Shown here: positions 42,599 through 52,491 of the stretch, one piece after another
How the letters are laid out: the number at the start of each line of letters is the position of its first letter
How positions within the stretch are numbered: position 1 is the stretch's first letter
Origin: Platanthera guangdongensis
Taxonomy: Eukaryota; Streptophyta; Magnoliopsida; Asparagales; Orchidaceae
DNA length: 64,000 bases
NCBI GenBank assembly: GCA_039583875.1
Contig: CM077149.1
Location: 152,522,416-152,586,415, forward strand
Direction: 5' to 3'
Program-made: the position numbers and the translations under genes
Notes under the pieces: model-generated
Databases searched by the model: none
The model's input: the letters and a program-made list of their open reading frames with translations, nothing else
What the model was told of the DNA's origin: nothing

Positions 42599-44726
42599 CT
42601 AGAGGCGCTGGTAGGACTTATCCCCGGGGTCCGGCACAGGAAGGAACAACGCCGGCACCACCTCGCTCGCCGAGAGTCCCACGCCCTCGCTCTTGAGGAG
42701 GTCGGCACGCCGCAGCATCTGCATTGTATACTTTGCGGCGCTGGCGGCGTTCTTCTGCATTAACACCTCCAACTCGTAGTCAGAGTGATGTTCAAGCGGG
42801 CAGCTGCTATTGGCTGGCGGAGGGGCGACTGCGGCAGCCTCCAGCTCGCGCACCCGCGCCTCCAGCGCCAGCTTGTCCTGGCCGAGGGTGGCGATCTCGG
42901 CACCCATCCGGCTGGCCGTCGCCGCATCCTGCGAAAAGGAAGAAGGTCGGAAGATGGATTCGAGAAAGGAAACGACAACTAGAAGTAAGTGCGGGCTGAA
43001 AGATATACCACCCCTCCCAAGTACTGAACGAGCGTCTCCTCGGCCGCGTCGGCCCGCTTCCTCTGGAGATTCGCCTCCCCCGGAGCAAGTTTGCGGGCCT
43101 CCTCCTTCTCGTCCGCCAACTTCTTAAGAGAGGTGGCGTTCCGCTCCAACTGGGTGCAGCGCCGCCCAACCATATGGGCCAGCTCCAGGCCGCGGAGTTG
43201 GGCCCGCGCGCTTTCGTGCACCAACACTCGCGTCGCCTCCTTGTCGTAAATGGCGGCGTCCTCCCGCGAGTAAAGGCCAAACGAGAAGTTATAGTCCTCC
43301 CCGCCGATAGTGTCCTGCTCCAACCAACTCGGCAGCAGGGTCGAAACCACCGCGCGATTTGACTCTTTGTCCCATAACAGAAGCAGGATGCCGAGCTCGT
43401 CCAGGCATTTCTCGCCGTAGCCGAAATTACGGTGCCCTCTCGGCACCGGCTTCGCGGCAGCATGCACCCCGTCTGGCGGCCCAGAAGTGCCTGCCACCTC
43501 GCCGGGGGTTTCGCTGGTCGAAGCGGTCAAGAGGGCTGGGACCCTCTAGCCGCATTGTATCCGCCGCGGAGCCGTTGACGCTTTTCTTTGGCGCCTGCCG
43601 GCGAGAGTAGAGTCCCCCGTCAGCTCTTCGCTCTTCTTGGGCGGGGGAGTAGGGCTGCTTCGCGAGCCCGGCCGCTGCTCTTAGCAGGGACCGCCGGGAT
43701 GTCGCGCTGAGCGTAGCGTCGCCAGCGACCTGAGCACGTTGGATCGATTGGACCCTACGATCCAACTGACAGGAGGCTCCGAGGCGACCTACCGGGTACT
43801 CTCATAATGGGGGTGAAGGGGAACGTACTCTCCAGCCCGAGCACGCTCTATGGAGTTCTTTCAACTCTCATCACCAATTGAGCTGCCAATTGGTGATGAA
43901 GGAGAGAAAGGGTGAAGCGAGGGAGGCTGTACACCCGCCTGTGGAGGGAAGGGGTTGGGGTGCTTGGGCTGCAGCGAGCGTCGCTGGAGCGGAGTACGCT
44001 GTCACGTTGGATCGTCTAGGGTCGTTACAGAGGCAGAGTAATGGCAAGTAGCTAAACTCCCCCAGGCGGGACAGCGGCAAGGTTATCCAGGTTGCGGCGC
44101 AAGTACGCGACCTCGAAGTTCTTCCCAGCGAAGAACCCCCACAGGTCGGCTTCATGGCCCCCCAGGCTGGGCGGGCGGTAACTCGCCTCGCTGAGCTGCA
44201 CCGGCGAGAAAGGGACGTTGCCGAAGTCCCCCTTGACGAACAAAAATTTCTTGAGCCAGTTGTGGCTCTTATTGACGGTCTCCCGCACCTTGAGGTGAGC
44301 GCTGGAGAAGTAGGCGGTCCCGTCCCGGTTCGCGCGGAAGGAGAACAATTTGCGGAAAACCGCAAGACTGAACTCGACCCGCTCCTCCGGCAAAAAACAA
44401 GCGAACCCTACCATGACAGCCACAGAGTTTGGGGTCATCTGGCCTATGACGACCCCGAAGTACTTCAACACTTGACGAACCTCTGGCCACAGAGGAAGCC
44501 GAAGACCCACCTCAAAGTGAGCCAGCGGAATGGAGAGCTCATCCCTGGAGAGATCGTTGATCTTTTCCCCTTCCCCGGGCCGTCTCGCCGAGAATCCAGG
44601 TAGGACGTGATCGCCGAGAGCGTCTAAGTACTCGCGCTCAGAGATAACGGCATGGGGGAAGTCATGCTCCGAGAATGTCCAGGCGCATTTACTTCGTCCA
44701 TCCGCGTCGCCGCTGCCGCCACCCAT
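42599..44726 (-). CDS. Antisense gene of G3: gypsy-type transposon (PF04195-like) and coiled-coil protein
   Basis: Minus-strand. The first exon, from ATG 44726 to about 44056, encodes a domain with ISEREYLDALGDHVLPGF, HFEVGLRLPLWPEVRQVLKY, FGVVIGQMTPNSVAVMVGFA and AYFSSAHLKVRE, resembling the putative gypsy-type transposon domain found in plant proteins and Tat antisense ORFs. A later exon (about 43560-43009) has GYGEKCLDELGILLLLWDKE and a charged helical stretch. An 80-bp intron (43008-42929, GTATAT...TTCGCAG) joins in frame to an Ala/Glu-rich coiled coil ending at 42599. The link between 44056 and 43560 is unresolved. Its function is unknown. Confidence 0.65.
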
Positions 44727-45432
44727 TCCACAGAACGATTGCAGAGCGAGCGAGAAAACCTCAGAAGGGGGCACGCGAGCCGAGCTTCGCGAAGAGCAGG
44801 AGAGGAGAAAGTGCTTAAGTGTGGTGGAAGGACACGAACCGGCAAGGCCTATTTATAGAGAGAAAAAAAGAGCGGGAAAATTTTCTGTCGGCGGGAAAAG
44901 TGCGTATAGCAAAAATCAGGTCTGACGGTTCAACTTCCCGGCCCGCAACCGCGCCGCCGAGACCATTCAGCAGCGGGTCAAGCCCGCCCGCATCCGCACG
45001 AAAAGCGGGCGGGCGAGCTGCGGCCCGCAGCCGCCCAGAACTCTGAGCGAGCCGGGGAGACTCTCAGCCGGCGAGCCTCTGGCCCGCTCCCGCTAAGATC
45101 AGGTTGGCAGGCTGGGCAAGTCCATCTTATGGCCTCGCACTCGCCCGAAAGAGCGGCGAGCGGATGACGCGGGTGCATCCATACCCACCTCAGAGAGGAT
45201 CAAGCAACAACACGATAAAAACGACATACACCAGAAATCAGAAACCAGACCCGTGGACGGGCGAGAAAAGTCGCAAATTATTACAGACATTGAATGAATT
45301 TTTGAAGTAATAATAAACCCCCCCGAAGCGAGTCGCCTCGAAGCGCAGACGCGGCCTGACCCGGCGATAGGCCGCGAACAAAGGGTAAGAGAAGGTGGAT
45401 CAGTACTGGATCCACTTCCACCTGCCCCGCCG

Positions 45433-46100
45433 TTACGTTCCGTTTCGCGGCGGCACGCGAGGATAGTGGTAATCGCGCACCGCCACCAACTCCTGCTGGG
45501 CTAGGCCAACTTGTTCCGTGACACTCTTTAGACGCTCCTCGGCCCGCGTAATATGCATGCCGGGTGAGGTAAGCTCACCACCTTCTGCTGCGCGCGGAGC
45601 CCCCTCCAAAGCCGCGAGCCGAGCCTCGGTCTCGGTCTTGTCCCGGTCGACTCTCTTGACGATCTCCTGAAGCAACAGAGTGTGTTTCTGGAACAGCCGC
45701 GTCACTTGCCTCTTCATCCCCACCGCGTCAGCCGGGTCTCCCAGGTAATCCGAAACACCCTCCACGTCAGGCGGAGGCGAGTACCCTTCGCTCATCTCAG
45801 TTTCAGAGGAGATCGCGTTGTAGCCTGCAAATAAGAGATTCAGAGGGGACGGGCGAGAACAAAACAAGCGCCAAGTGCGAGCTTACCAGGGGTTGGCACG
45901 CCGTCCATACCGGTGGATGGTCGGGAGGAACCCGGCCGACCCTGAAAGGGTTCTCCTTCGAAGGCTGCAAGAGATTTCCCTAGCCCAGGGGGAATCGGCG
46001 ATCGAGGGGGGTTCGGGGGGGGAACGTCCCAGGCCCGAGGGGCTGGCGACCCGCTCAGTTGACGGAGGAGGGGAGCGATCCTCCCCCCCACCGCCCTCAT
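45433..46100 (-). CDS. Second antisense ORF of G3 with a 62-bp intron
   Basis: From ATG 46100 (MRAVGGRIAPLL), a Pro/Arg-rich segment to MDGVPTP at 45887, then a 62-bp intron (45886-45825: donor CTG|GTAAGC, acceptor TTATTTGCAG). It continues GYNAISSETEMSEGYSPPPD, a helical segment MKRQVTRLFQKHTLLLQEIV and AEERLKSVTEQVGLAQQEL, stop near 45433. The spliced frame is 606 bp and open (201 residues). Reading through the intron gives no stop but shifts the frame. It could be the 5' part of the antisense gene or separate. Confidence 0.5.
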
Positions 46101-46563
46101 CTTCACGCGGCAGTACCTACGAGAGAAAAGGTCAGAAATGGAACAACCAATCAGGAGGGAGGTGCATATACCTCCGGGACGACCTCGGTGCCAGCTGCCG
46201 AGCTGGAACCCGGGAAGTTATTCGTATGGGACCGCCTAACAATCCTTCCTTTTACCGGCCTGAAGAGAGGGTCGGGAGACCCACGCGCCAACCAAGGGGC
46301 GGCCTCGCGGGCCTCCTCCCGAGTCTTCTGGCCCACGGCTTCCAGACGGGCTCACACCTCCTCGCTGACTGGCATAGAGCAGCTACAGTTCTCTTGGAAA
46401 GACGAAATGGGGTGAGGATCCTTCTAAGGGCTCAGTGGCGTATTTATAGCCAGGGAGTGGGAGCCACCAGAAGATTTCATGACAGATCAGCACAGCACTC
46501 GCCGAACACGCGTGTTGGATGATTCTTTTCGAGCTTGGTCAAGCTCAAATAGAGCGGGGATTG

Positions 46564-47770
46564 TGTACAACCCTGTGTTCGCCGAGCGGGTCCGCCAAGC
46601 CAGGCGAGCGGACCGGGTTGCCCGGCCCGCACCAGAATAACGTGCGAGGGGCAGGAGGCAGGAGGCCAGCTCGCTCTCGCCCAAGTCGGGCAGGAGGCCA
46701 GTTCGCTCTCGCCCAGGTCGGGCGGGCGAGCCACGCGAGTTGCCCTTTCACCCCTCTCGCTCGCTCAGAATTCGTCGAGCAGAATTTGGGTCGTCATTCG
46801 TCGAGCAGAGTCTGGGTCGCCGTTCGTCGAGCAGAGTCTGGGTCGCCGTTCGTCGAGCAGAGTTTGGGACGTCATTCGTCGAGCAAAGTCTGGGTCGTCG
46901 TTCGTCGAGCAGGGTTTGGGCGTCATTCGTCAAGCAGAGTTTGGGTCGTCATTCGTCGAGCAGAGTCTGGGTCGTCGTTTGTCGAGCAGAGTCTGGGTCG
47001 TCGTTTGTCGAGCAGAGTCTGGGTCGCCATTCGTCGTACAGAGCTTTTCGGTCGGCATTCAACGAACTGGTATTCGGGGATGGGTTCGATGAGTCCAAAT
47101 TGGCGAGCCCTCCTCCGAGGCTCCCATGGTTGCAGTTGGAAGTCTGGCCGCCAGCCCGCTCTCCTATATGCGACTCGGTTGTCGGCCCGCCTCGGTACGG
47201 GTATTGGCAGGTCGCGGCGGCCCGGCTCGCGCTCGCCCAAGGAGAGTAGACGAGTCGTAGGAGCCAGGTCGCACCCGCCTCCTGCGAGAGGAGAGCAATG
47301 GCGAGCTGACCTTCATATCCCTGGGGTGGGCCCAGTAGAGGCCCAGAGGTAAAATTACCTGGATGCCCTCCCAATTGGTACAAATAGCTAGTTGGAACAG
47401 CGGAGCTACGCTGTTGGCAGACCAAGCTGGGCTGCACATAGCTGTTCAAAACAGCGGAGGTTGGCTATTTGCAGACCGTTTTCAGAATTCTATAAATAGA
47501 ACCCAAGGGGCACCTCAGAAGGGGGGCTTTGGATACTCACTAGCTCCTTAATTCCCGAGTGCTTTCTGATGTTGCCTTAACTCGGTCTGTGGCTAAGGAG
47601 GGGAAGTACTCTCAGGCCTTCCGGGTGTGTGGTGGGTCCTCCCCGCCGAGCCCTTGGGTCGGTTCTTCCCTTGTCTCTATTGTTGTTTTGTTTGCAGGAG
47701 CGAAGTAGGTGCGCGATCACCCCTTCCCCAAGGGCGAACTCCACAGGAGACCGAGTCTTCGGTTTCAACA
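46564..47770 (+). repeat. G3 3' LTR (1207 bp)
   Basis: Preceded by a purine-rich AGAGCGGGGATTG (46551-46563, the polypurine tract). Contains ten 26-bp units (46780-47038, one of 25 bp) and TATAAATA at 47491-47498. It ends GGTTTCAACA before the second TTCGC. Confidence 0.95.
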
Positions 47771-47930
47771 TTCGCTATGGTGCATCTACGCAAAACGGCA
47801 TCACGACCAGTACATATTACAAGCTCACAAGTCACAACTACAAGATTAGTACCTAGCTGTGTGCCAGAAAAATCAACAACAGAGCGTACATTGTATCCTT
47901 TTATAGTTCAAGATCTCAAGGGCATTCAAT
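47771..47930 (+). pseudogene. F integrase remnant, part 2
   Basis: Begins with the TTCGC duplication and continues the integrase C-terminal domain cut at 34104: MVHLRKTASRP, then in an overlapping frame YYKLTSHNYKIST and VCARKINNRAYI. This VHLRK...KL-S-YGP-type motif is the usual gypsy integrase tail. Its exact continuation across G3 confirms that G3 inserted into F. Confidence 0.75.
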
Positions 47931-48601
47931 ATATCAAATTGAAAGACTCAATTACAAAGAGTTTTTCATAATTAAGGCCTATAAAACTCATGTCACTTTA
48001 CCTTGGAAATAAACGAAAGCTTGAGTTATCTCTGTCCCATGGATATCAATCACGTTGTATTTGGCAACACCTTAAAATTTTATCATCATTCACTTAACAG
48101 TTGTGCATCTGGTTCTCAATCATTTTGTTGAACTAGTGTTGTACCATATTTCCATCTACCCCCGTTTTTTTATCTAGTCCGTTCATAACAAATTCATCCA
48201 CCAATCCTACTTATGCATCGTTCACCTCCATTATACATAGTTGAACCCCCTACACCAATTTTTAATGTTTCAACCTAAATATGTCCTCCTACAATCTCTT
48301 ATATTTTTTCTCTCTGCCCTCCCTAATTTTAAAATACCTTCATGCTAACATGTTCTAATTCCTGAAAATTAAATTGAATATCCATGACTAGATGTTCATC
48401 TACCTAATTAAAATCAAAATTCAATTAAAAACAATGACTAATTAATTAACCATAATATATAATAAATAATTTATTGTTTTATTCCACTAAAATATTACAT
48501 TAGTATAGTATACAGGTTCTCAGACACTCCACAAGCACATTAACTTCTGAGAGCAACAAAAGAAGTAATTATCCAGGATTGTAAAGAGCGAATGAACATA
48601 C
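47931..48601. other. AT-rich MSH4 intron sequence
   Basis: About 670 bp of AT-rich, pyrimidine-biased DNA with no ORF or repeat I recognise. It includes the last MSH4 intron sequence next to the exon donor at 48601. Confidence 0.5.
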
Positions 48602-48709
48602 CCTCCGACAGTTTTTGTTGTCTTCAATAATTGGAAGAGACTTCTTTTCTTGTTGCTAGTTCCCCAAACACCAGAGCATAATGGTTCAATGATTTCCAAG
48701 TTCAGGACG
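48602..48709 (-). CDS. MSH4: MSH4 exon
   Basis: 108-bp exon, acceptor ATGAAG|C and donor GGAGG|GTATGT. The first base completes a serine codon begun in the previous exon; it then encodes VLNLEIIEPLCSGVWGTSNK and KRSLFQLLKTTKTVGG, a highly characteristic MSH4 block (plant homologues have GTSNKKRSLF--LKTTKT-GG). It ends two bases into a glycine codon, which is completed at 26977, 21.6 kb away. No stop. Confidence 0.92.
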
Positions 48710-48830
48710 CTTCATTGAACTCAGTATGCATCAGAAAGGTTTCATGCTTCCAAAAAAGTAAAATCCGTTCTTTTGGAAATATATGAAATTAATAGGCAAA
48801 ACAAAGGAAAATAGGGAATAGTAATTGTAC

Positions 48831-48877
48831 CTTGTAGCATCGACATTCATGTGGTCAAATGACCCATTAAATGTAAC
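48831..48877 (-). CDS. MSH4: MSH4 exon
   Basis: 47-bp exon with acceptor CTCTTTAG and donor ACAAG|GTACAA. Encodes VTFNGSFDHMNVDAT plus two bases of a serine codon. Matches the plant MSH4 VTFNGSFDHMNIDATS motif. Joins in phase to exons on both sides; the intron to the next exon is only 121 bp. Confidence 0.92.
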
Positions 48878-49615
48878 CTAAAGAGGGAATAATAAACATT
48901 ATGGTCGCATAATATGCAGTAGCAAGGAAAAAATGAAACATTTCAAAGCTTCATTCTCAATCTTCCTGCAACCAAATTTTCAAAACAGTGGAATAAAAAA
49001 TCTACAATGTGATATAGGGCATGGCAGCAGAAATGAAATATTTGTATTAGGTATCAATTTCTATATAGCCCGGGCTCACTACTCTTGGGCACATGGGCTT
49101 TTCTTCTTGACTCCCGCAATTCACAATCCCCTCTGATGCAGTGTGGCGACAGTACTCCGGCAATCGCTCAATCTCTCATCGCACTCAGAGGGCTAGGAGC
49201 GGCAAGAGTCTGTAGAGCACGGGCAAAGCTCATGTGCCCGAGAGCATTGAACGGGAGAGATTGCCCGTATCTATATATCTATTAATGAGAAAAAATTGTG
49301 ACATGAAATAACACTATTCAAGATAGACTAATGAAAAAATTATTATTATAGATATAATGGTTTTTTTATTTAACATAGTAATTAAACATTAAGGAATTGT
49401 AAGATTATTAAAGTTTAGAATACAATAATACTTACATTAATATACTATTTATATTTATTTACTCCCAACCACACTCAATATATATATATATAGCCGATGT
49501 GTTGTCCCAGAAACTCTCCTCTGTTCCAGCCACCACAACACAGCTACTCTATGATGTCGCGATGGAAGAGAAAAGAAGTGACACCTTTGTTTAGTGCAGC
49601 AAAGTAGAGCAACCA
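48878..49615. other. MSH4 intron sequence with a small inverted-repeat element
   Basis: AT-rich intron. About 49067-49275 has imperfect inverted ends: CTCTTGGGCACATGGGCTTT (from 49083) against CTCTCGGGCACATGAGCTTT on the opposite strand (from about 49246), flanked by TATATAG/CTATATA. It could be a MITE of unassigned superfamily. Elsewhere nothing is recognised; AACCA at 49611-49615 is a G4 target-site copy. Confidence 0.4.
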
Positions 49616-50767
49616 TGACGCAGGGGCAGGCTAGGGTGTTGGGAACTAGACGCACTACAGGTTTTGTAACGAGGCAAATCCAACACGGCACGAGCTTCAC
49701 GAAGTCCAAGCAATTTTTTTAGAGTGAATTAAATGGGTAGTTTTAAACCTATGCAGAACTCCACAAAACGATTTAAAGCAAGGAGAAAAGCACGCGAGCG
49801 TGATTACGAATCGGGAGCGCAAAGATTTAAATGATAAGCGTGTTTGCCCTGCGTGTTAGCACAAAATCAAGTAATCCAAATACCACTTAATTGATAAACA
49901 AAGCAAATAGAAATCTAAGCAAAGCGAACCATGTTTAAACTCAAATCCAAATTACGACTTACAACCATATGAAGAGCCAATCGGGCGGGGGACGCCGAAT
50001 GCGGAGAGGAATGGATCCGGGTCTTTGGTGGCCAACGGCGGTGGGTTATGGTGGCTGAGTGGATGGAGTAGGTGCTCCTCAAGGCTGCAGGTGGACTGGA
50101 CGGGGGTCGAAGGGAGTGGTGGAGGGCTGGAGTGGGGCTGTCGGGGTTGCGGGCAGGCTGATGGTGGTCGACGGGGTTGAAGGGGGGCCGGGAGAGGCTT
50201 GGCGAGGTGGAGGAGGGCTGTAGGTAGGCGTCGGAGTGGATGGATGGCAGGTGGAGGGCCGCCGGTGCAGAAGGAGGGCGGGCGGTAGGTCGACGGGGTT
50301 AAGAGAGGGTCGGGAAGGGCTTGCCGGGGCTGGGTTTGGCTGGAGGTGGCCCGTCAATGGTGAGGGAGGATCGGCGGAGGCGCGGGAGGGGCGAACGGCA
50401 GCGGTATCGGGAAAAAACCCTAGGCGTCGCACCTGGGGGTGTTGGCGTCGCACCAACCGGACCGGCTGAAGAATCACTCAAGCAATCGGTGCCCAAAACC
50501 CTCCTCATGGCTCCTTTAAATAGAACATAAAAGCTAGGGCATCCAGAATCAATGGCTCAGATTGTCCGATCTTCCGGGTGCCAAAATAACGTCAATACTT
50601 GTCTGAATAAAATAAAACAAAATACGAAAATACTCTCGTCGACCTTCCGGACGCATCTGCGGGCTCGGATCGTCCGGAAGGGCCCTCAAGGTACGGGATC
50701 AGAACATCACGTCTGCTTTCGGCGGGAATAAATGTGTGTGGGTCATCGTTGTCGTTGATCTCCATCA
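49616..50767 (-). repeat. G4 3' LTR (1152 bp)
   Basis: Nearly identical to 55581-56733. Minus-strand TATTTAAA (50515-50522) is a likely TATA box. A G/C-rich block with long proline-coding frames on the minus strand occurs in both LTRs and is probably non-coding. The polypurine tract CCGGGGGGAGT (minus, plus positions 50768-50778) abuts its start. Confidence 0.95.
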
Positions 50768-52491
50768 ACTCCCCCCGGCTTAGAAGCATTCATCTCCGAG
50801 GAATGGAGGCAATCATACTCCCGTCGTAGCTCGGGGGCGAGTCTCTGTAGCTCTCCCGGGGCGATCCAAGTGTCGTCAAAGCTGGGACGGCCCCTCCAGT
50901 GGACCAAGTATCTCAATGTGCTCAGGTCGGCAGTCGTCATGTAATCATGGGCTAAGATGCCCTCAATGGTCTCCAGGCCCGTAGCCGTCTCTGCAGGTGG
51001 TGGGTCACTCTCTAATGAACTCTCCGGTGGCACAGCCGGTGGTACTGCCAAGTCCCCAGGTTGGGACTGAGAGGGTAAAGGGGACAGATGGGAGAGTGGT
51101 GGCTCAAGTGGTGGCTCCGTGGGAAGGGGTTCGAAAGGATCTTCATAAGTTTGCTCCTCGTAGTATGGAGTCAAGTCTTCCACATTGAATACTCTACTGA
51201 TCCCCATGTGCCTTGGGATATCAATCTCATAAGCATTTGGCCCTATCTTTCGTACCACCGTATAAGGGCCCACCCGCCTGGCATTTAGTTTCTTTGCGGT
51301 TCCGGAGGGGAACCGCTCAGCACGAAGACGAACCAAAACCTGCGTGCCAATCTCAAAGCTCATCTCCCGCTTGTGTACATCTGCATAGGCTCTATAATTA
51401 TCAGTACTTGTTGCGATTTTCTTTCGGATGGATTCATGAAGCTCATACATATGCTGGATAAAGGACTCGGCCGACTCACTAGGGCGGGACTCAAGTGGGA
51501 GGGGAATTAGGTCAACCGGCTTCCGGGGTTCGTTCCCTAACAGGATGTGGAATGGGCTAAGGCCAGTAGTCCGATTCACTGAGCTGTTATACGCGAACTC
51601 TGCTAGGGGCAACACGGAATCCCAAGTACACACATGCTCACCGACACGGCAACGTAGGAGGGAACCCAAGCTCCTATTGACCACCTCAGTCTGTCCATCC
51701 GTCTGTGGGTGGTAGGCGGTGGAAAACTTCAGAGTGGTGTCAGTCTTCATCCATAGTGTCTTCCAAAAATAGCTCATGAACCGGACATCACGATCAGACA
51801 CTATAGATGAAGGTAATCCGTGATATCTAAAGACTTCCTTAAAGAATAGGGCGGCAACCCAGGAGGCATCGGCCGTCTTGCGGCATGGGATAAAGTGGGC
51901 CATCTTCGAGAAGCGATCCACGACAACATAAATGGAATCATGTTTTTTGGGCGTGCGGGGCAGCCCAAGAACAAAGTCCATGCTGATGTCAACCCAGGGT
52001 CTGTGAGGAATAGGTAAAGGAGAATACAGGCCACTGGGTTGGCGTGAACCTTTTGCCATCTGGCACGTCCTACAATGCCTCGTCACACGCGCTACGTCCC
52101 CCTTCAGTGAAGGCCAATAAAAACGATCCTCAACTAAGGCGATAGTCTTGTCTCGCCCAAAGTGTCCCGCGGCACCTCCCGCATGCATCTCCCAGATCAG
52201 AAAGTCGCGGAGAGAAGTGGAGGGAATGCAGAGTCGGGTGCCGAAGAACAGGTATCCCTCGGAAACCGTAAACCCCTCAATAATGTCTGGTGGGTCCCGG
52301 GTGAGGGACCTATAGATATCCCCAAAATCCGAACACTCGGCATACTCTACAACGAGACGCTCAAAACCAGTGACACGTGTGCTCATCGCCTGCAGGAGGT
52401 TAATCTGGCGACTCAACACATCAGTCGGCTTGTTTTCAACACTCACGCGGTGTTTGATAACGTAGTGATAGCTCTGCAGAAACTCTACCAC
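50743..52491 (-). pseudogene. G4 pol, 3' part: RNase H end, integrase, chromodomain
   Basis: Open for 582 codons: RNase H end (VLSRQ), integrase zinc finger HAGGAAGHFGRDKT to HCRTCQMAKGSRQ (about 52190-52050), core MDFVLGLPRT, YVVVDRFSKMAHFIPCRKTA, AYHPQTDGQTEVVNRSLGS (catalytic Glu present) and EFAYNSSVNRTTGLSPF. After a Pro/Ser-rich linker comes a chromodomain-like IEGILAHDYMTTADLSTLRY, LVHWRGRPSFDDTWI. The C-terminus overlaps the polypurine tract and LTR start. It is separated from the upstream frame by a one-base deletion at about 52490. Chromodomains can direct integration to marked chromatin. Confidence 0.92.

Larger units (their letters stand above)
34105..47770 (+). mobile_element. 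Complete Tat-lineage gypsy retrotransposon G3 (13666 bp)
   Basis: LTRs 34105-35312 and 46564-47770, terminal TGTACAACCC and GGTTTCAACA, and perfect TTCGC duplications (34100-34104 and 47771-47775). Gag, protease, RT, RNase H, a remnant second RNase H-like segment and integrase lie at 35368-40624. An 18-copy 72/75-bp repeat (40717-41983) and antisense ORFs (46100-42599) follow. A second RNase H plus antisense ORFs downstream of pol are features of the Tat group (Grande, RIRE2, Retand). Frameshifts disable gag-pol. It splits the integrase end of element F inside the 21.6-kb MSH4 intron. Confidence 0.93.
28092..47930 (+). mobile_element. Old gypsy element F, split by a hAT-like element, a copia fragment and G3
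   Basis: Plus-strand gypsy pieces in canonical order: leader and gag (28340-29760), protease (29762-30020), RT (30240-31400, interrupted by a hAT-like element at 30593-31138), RNase H (31570-32037), integrase zinc finger and core end (33440-34104) and integrase C-terminus (47771-47930). A copia LTR plus gag (32038-33430) separates RNase H from integrase, and the 13.7-kb G3 splits the integrase C-terminus. All frames are heavily broken. The 3' LTR was not found. That all pieces are one element is inferred from order, orientation and the exact rejoining at G3. Confidence 0.7.

Noticed and set aside
46117..46171. Additional 55-bp intron in the second antisense ORF of G3
   Set aside because: Has GT-AG ends, but splicing there gives a frame that stops after the next intron; too short and inconsistent.
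50079..50477. Long proline-rich minus-strand ORF, repeated at 56044-56442
   Set aside because: It lies in G/C-rich LTR sequence, is open on both strands and has no recognised domain; low-complexity artefact.
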